Below the pieces are notes generated by a model. The model saw only the letters and a program-made list of their open reading frames with translations. It had not been told where the DNA came from and did no database searches. DNA of 7,070 bases, from the NCBI GenBank assembly GCA_003525045.1, contig DQGF01000331.1, positions 1 through 7,070 of the forward strand, given 5' to 3'. This document shows, in pieces, positions 4,672 to 7,070 of this stretch (its first letter is position 1; each line of letters starts with the position of its first letter). Both the position numbers and the translations under genes were made by a program. The stretch is from Pseudomonas sp. (lineage in GTDB: Bacteria; Pseudomonadota; Gammaproteobacteria; Pseudomonadales; Pseudomonadaceae).

Positions 4672-7026
4672 ATGAATAATTCTGCGGCTGCCGGCGGCGG
4701 CAAATGGTTGCTGGTGGGGCTAGGTGTCCTCATCGCATTGATCGGGCTTGGATTGGCCGGTGGCGGTGGCTATCTGATCTCGCTCGGCGGCAGCGCGTAC
4801 TTCCTGTTGATGGGCCTGGCGATGCTGGTGTCCGGCCTGATGATCGCCCGCCGCAAACCACAGGGCGCATGGCTGTATGGCCTGGCGCTGATCCTGACAG
4901 CGATCTGGGCGGTATGGGACGCCGGCTTCGAATACTGGCCACTGGTCTCGCGCGTGTTGACCTTTGCGGTGATCGGTCTGGTCGTCGCGCTGATCTACCC
5001 GACGCTCGTGCGCACTTCGGGTGCGACCCCTGGCCGTGGCGCTTACGGATTGGCCGGTATTTTGGGCGTCGGTGTTGTCGCAACGATGGCCTACATGTTC
5101 GTGCCGACCCCTGTGGTCAAGGCCAGCAGCGAACCGGCCGTTACCCCGGTCGCACCTGGCACCGAACAGAAAGACTGGGCTCATTGGGGCAACACCACCG
5201 CTGGCAACCGCTTTGCCGCGCTGGACCAGATCAACAAAGGCAATATCGACAAACTGCAAGTGGCCTGGACCTTCCGCACCGGTGACATCCCGCAAAGCAC
5301 CGGTGCCGGTGCCGAAGACCAGAACACCCCGCTGCAAATTGGCGACACCGTCTACACCTGCACCGCCTACGGCAAAGTCTTCGCCCTGGATGCCGACACC
5401 GGCACCCAGCGCTGGAAGTTCGACCCGCAAGGCACTGCGCCAAACTGGCAGCGCTGCCGTGGTCTGGGTTATTCCGAAACCCCTGCGTCTTCCGACAACC
5501 AGCCAACAGCCTGTAGGAAAAGTCTGTTTCTACCGACCGGTGATGCGCGTCTGATCGCTATCAACGCCGAAACCGGCGAGCCGTGTGAAGAGTTTGGCAA
5601 CAAAGGCACGGTCGATCTGACAACCGACATGGGCGAAGTGAAACCCGGTTATTACCAGCAAACCTCGACCCCGCTGGTTGCAGGTGACGTGGTAATCGTC
5701 GGTGGCCGCGTAGCCGATAACTATTCCACTGGCGAACCGCCAGGCGTAGTCCGTGCTTACGACGTGCGTAGCGGTGAGTTGATGTGGGCCTGGGATCCGG
5801 GTAACCCGAACACCACCAAGCGTCCGCCAGCTGGCGAGACCTATACCCGTGGCACGCCGAACGTCTGGTCGGCCATGTCCTACGACGCCAAACTCGGTCT
5901 GGTCTACCTGCCCACCGGTAACGCCACGCCGGACTTCTTCGGCGGACAACGCACCGAATTTGATGACAAGTGGAACTCATCCATCGTCGCCATCGATGTA
6001 AAGACCGGTCAGGTGCGCTGGCACTTCCAGACCACTCACCACGACCTGTGGGACTTCGACCTGCCAGCCCAGCCCCTGCTCTACGACGTGCCGGATGACA
6101 AGGGCGGCACCCAGCCAGCCCTGGCGCAAGTCACCAAACAGGGCGAGATCTTCCTGCTCAACCGTGAAACCGGCGTGCCGATCGCTCGCGTTGAAGAGCG
6201 TCCGGTCCCGCAGGGCAACGTGCCTGGCGAACGCTACTCGCCGACCCAGCCGTTCTCGGTAGACATGCCGTCAATCGGCAATCAGACGCTGACCGAATCC
6301 GACATGTGGGGCGCCACGCCGTTCGACCAGCTGATGTGCCGCATCCAGTTCAAAGGCATGCGCCACGAAGGCGTCTACACCCCGCCGGGCATGGACCGGG
6401 CCTTGCAGTTCCCGGGTTCCCTGGGCGGTATGAACTGGGGCAGCGTCTCGGTTGATCCGAACACCCACTACATGTTCGTCAACGACATGCGCTTGGGCCT
6501 GGCCAACTATATGATCCCGCGTGACAAGATCGCCGCCGGGGCCAGCGGTATCGAAATGGGCGTCGTGCCGCAGGAAGGCACGCCATTCGGCGCCATGCGC
6601 GAACGCTTCCTCTCGGCGGCCGGCATTCCGTGCCAGAAACCACCGTTCGGCACCATGTCCGCCATCGACCTCAAGACTCGCAAACTGATGTGGCAAGTTC
6701 CGGTCGGCACGGTGCAGGACACCGGCCCGCTGGGGATTCGCATGCACTTGCCGATCCCGATTGGCATGCCGACCCTGGGTGCGTCGCTGGCGACCCAGTC
6801 GGGCCTGCTGTTCTTCGCGGGGACTCAAGACTTCTACCTGCGTGCTTTCGATACCGGCAACGGCAACGAAATCTGGAAAGCTCGTTTGCCCGTGGGTAGC
6901 CAATCCGGACCGATGACCTATGTGTCGCCGAAAACCGGCAAGCAGTACATCCTGCTCACTGTGGGTGGCGCCCGTCAGTCGCCGGACCGTGGGGACTATG
7001 TCATTGCTTACGCCTTGCCTGAGTAA
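4672..7026 (+). CDS. gcd: Membrane-bound PQQ-dependent glucose dehydrogenase (glucose/quinate/shikimate family)
   Basis: From the ATG at 4672 this is a 784-residue quinoprotein that oxidises glucose to gluconolactone in the periplasm and passes electrons to ubiquinone. Five hydrophobic segments form the membrane anchor, at about 12-38, 41-59, 66-86, 91-113 and 124-144, as in E. coli Gcd. From about 150 onward is the periplasmic beta-propeller, with repeated tryptophan-docking-like motifs near 238, 362, 440, 664 and 725 (for example AIDVKTGQVRW). HHDLWDFDLPAQP places D461 and K489 at the positions of E. coli D466 and K493, quinone-site residues. The protein ends GDYVIAYALPE like its homologues. 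Upstream in-frame starts exist (TTG 4645, ATG 4654). I prefer 4672 because GGGGA lies 11 bases before it and the likely transcript starts near 4644. Residues 282-284 (RKS) are unusual where E. coli has PRR. A quinate or other polyol dehydrogenase paralogue cannot be excluded, although the C-terminal half looks very like Pseudomonas Gcd. It needs PQQ, to whose supply pqqF in this window contributes. Confidence 0.9.
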   Translation: MNNSAAAGGGKWLLVGLGVLIALIGLGLAGGGGYLISLGGSAYFLLMGLAMLVSGLMIARRKPQGAWLYGLALILTAIWAVWDAGFEYWPLVSRVLTFAVIGLVVALIYPTLVRTSGATPGRGAYGLAGILGVGVVATMAYMFVPTPVVKASSEPAVTPVAPGTEQKDWAHWGNTTAGNRFAALDQINKGNIDKLQVAWTFRTGDIPQSTGAGAEDQNTPLQIGDTVYTCTAYGKVFALDADTGTQRWKFDPQGTAPNWQRCRGLGYSETPASSDNQPTACRKSLFLPTGDARLIAINAETGEPCEEFGNKGTVDLTTDMGEVKPGYYQQTSTPLVAGDVVIVGGRVADNYSTGEPPGVVRAYDVRSGELMWAWDPGNPNTTKRPPAGETYTRGTPNVWSAMSYDAKLGLVYLPTGNATPDFFGGQRTEFDDKWNSSIVAIDVKTGQVRWHFQTTHHDLWDFDLPAQPLLYDVPDDKGGTQPALAQVTKQGEIFLLNRETGVPIARVEERPVPQGNVPGERYSPTQPFSVDMPSIGNQTLTESDMWGATPFDQLMCRIQFKGMRHEGVYTPPGMDRALQFPGSLGGMNWGSVSVDPNTHYMFVNDMRLGLANYMIPRDKIAAGASGIEMGVVPQEGTPFGAMRERFLSAAGIPCQKPPFGTMSAIDLKTRKLMWQVPVGTVQDTGPLGIRMHLPIPIGMPTLGASLATQSGLLFFAGTQDFYLRAFDTGNGNEIWKARLPVGSQSGPMTYVSPKTGKQYILLTVGGARQSPDRGDYVIAYALPE

Positions 7027-7048
7027 AAGCTGAATCGCAGGTACGAAA

Positions 7049-7070
7049 AAGCCGCGCAATTGCGCGGCTT
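7049..7070 (+). terminator. Intrinsic terminator of gcd, cut by the window edge
   Basis: A perfect 22-bp palindrome, with arms AAGCCGCGC and GCGCGGCTT around AATT, begins 22 bases after the gcd TAA. Five A precede the GC stem (7046-7050) and the sequence ends in TT at the window edge, so the T run probably continues outside. The shape suits termination in both directions. Confidence 0.85.

Noticed and set aside
4488..4733. Minus-strand open frame of 81 codons spanning the divergent intergenic region
   Set aside because: It overlaps the starts of both gcd and the Lrp-family gene in another frame, shows no domain, and would cover the likely promoters.
4720..5430. Minus-strand open frame of 236 codons
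   Set aside because: It is fully antisense to the membrane and early propeller part of gcd, with low-complexity composition. It is a shadow frame.
6271..7059. Minus-strand open frame of 262 codons
   Set aside because: It is antisense to the 3' part of gcd, begins inside the gcd terminator hairpin and has no family resemblance.

Overview
The window looks like chromosomal DNA of a fluorescent Pseudomonas (P. fluorescens/P. putida type). The reasons are the GC-rich coding sequence, a typical Pseudomonas REP repeat that begins with GTAG, and the gene order pqqF - davA - davB - Lrp-family regulator, which I remember from P. putida. No mobile element, CRISPR array, rRNA or tRNA was seen.

Layout. 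The left part is transcribed leftwards. It holds the 5' half of pqqF (1-1214, cut by the window edge), a 64-bp nearly perfect palindrome (1253-1316), davA (1323-2117), davB (2130-3812), a 221-bp regulatory gap with a REP element (3813-4033), and an Lrp/AsnC-type regulator that starts at TTG (4034-4495). A 176-bp divergent intergenic region (4496-4671) follows. Then a membrane-bound PQQ-dependent sugar dehydrogenase, most likely gcd, runs rightwards (4672-7026) and ends at a strong hairpin cut by the right edge (7049-7070).

How the genes work together. DavB oxidatively decarboxylates L-lysine to 5-aminovaleramide and DavA hydrolyses this amide to 5-aminovalerate. These are the first two steps of the aminovalerate route of lysine catabolism, encoded as a tight two-gene unit. 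The Lrp-family protein upstream on the same strand is the natural candidate regulator. The outer genes both concern the cofactor PQQ: PqqF is the zinc protease associated with processing of the PqqA precursor, and the dehydrogenase uses PQQ to oxidise glucose (or a related polyol) in the periplasm. A lysine-degradation cassette therefore lies between a PQQ maturation gene and a PQQ enzyme.

I found no convincing new biological system. The items most worth a second look are the long palindrome between davA and pqqF, the REP framed by an exact 9-bp inverted repeat, the candidate operator region upstream of davB, and a three-residue anomaly with unusual codons inside the dehydrogenase.
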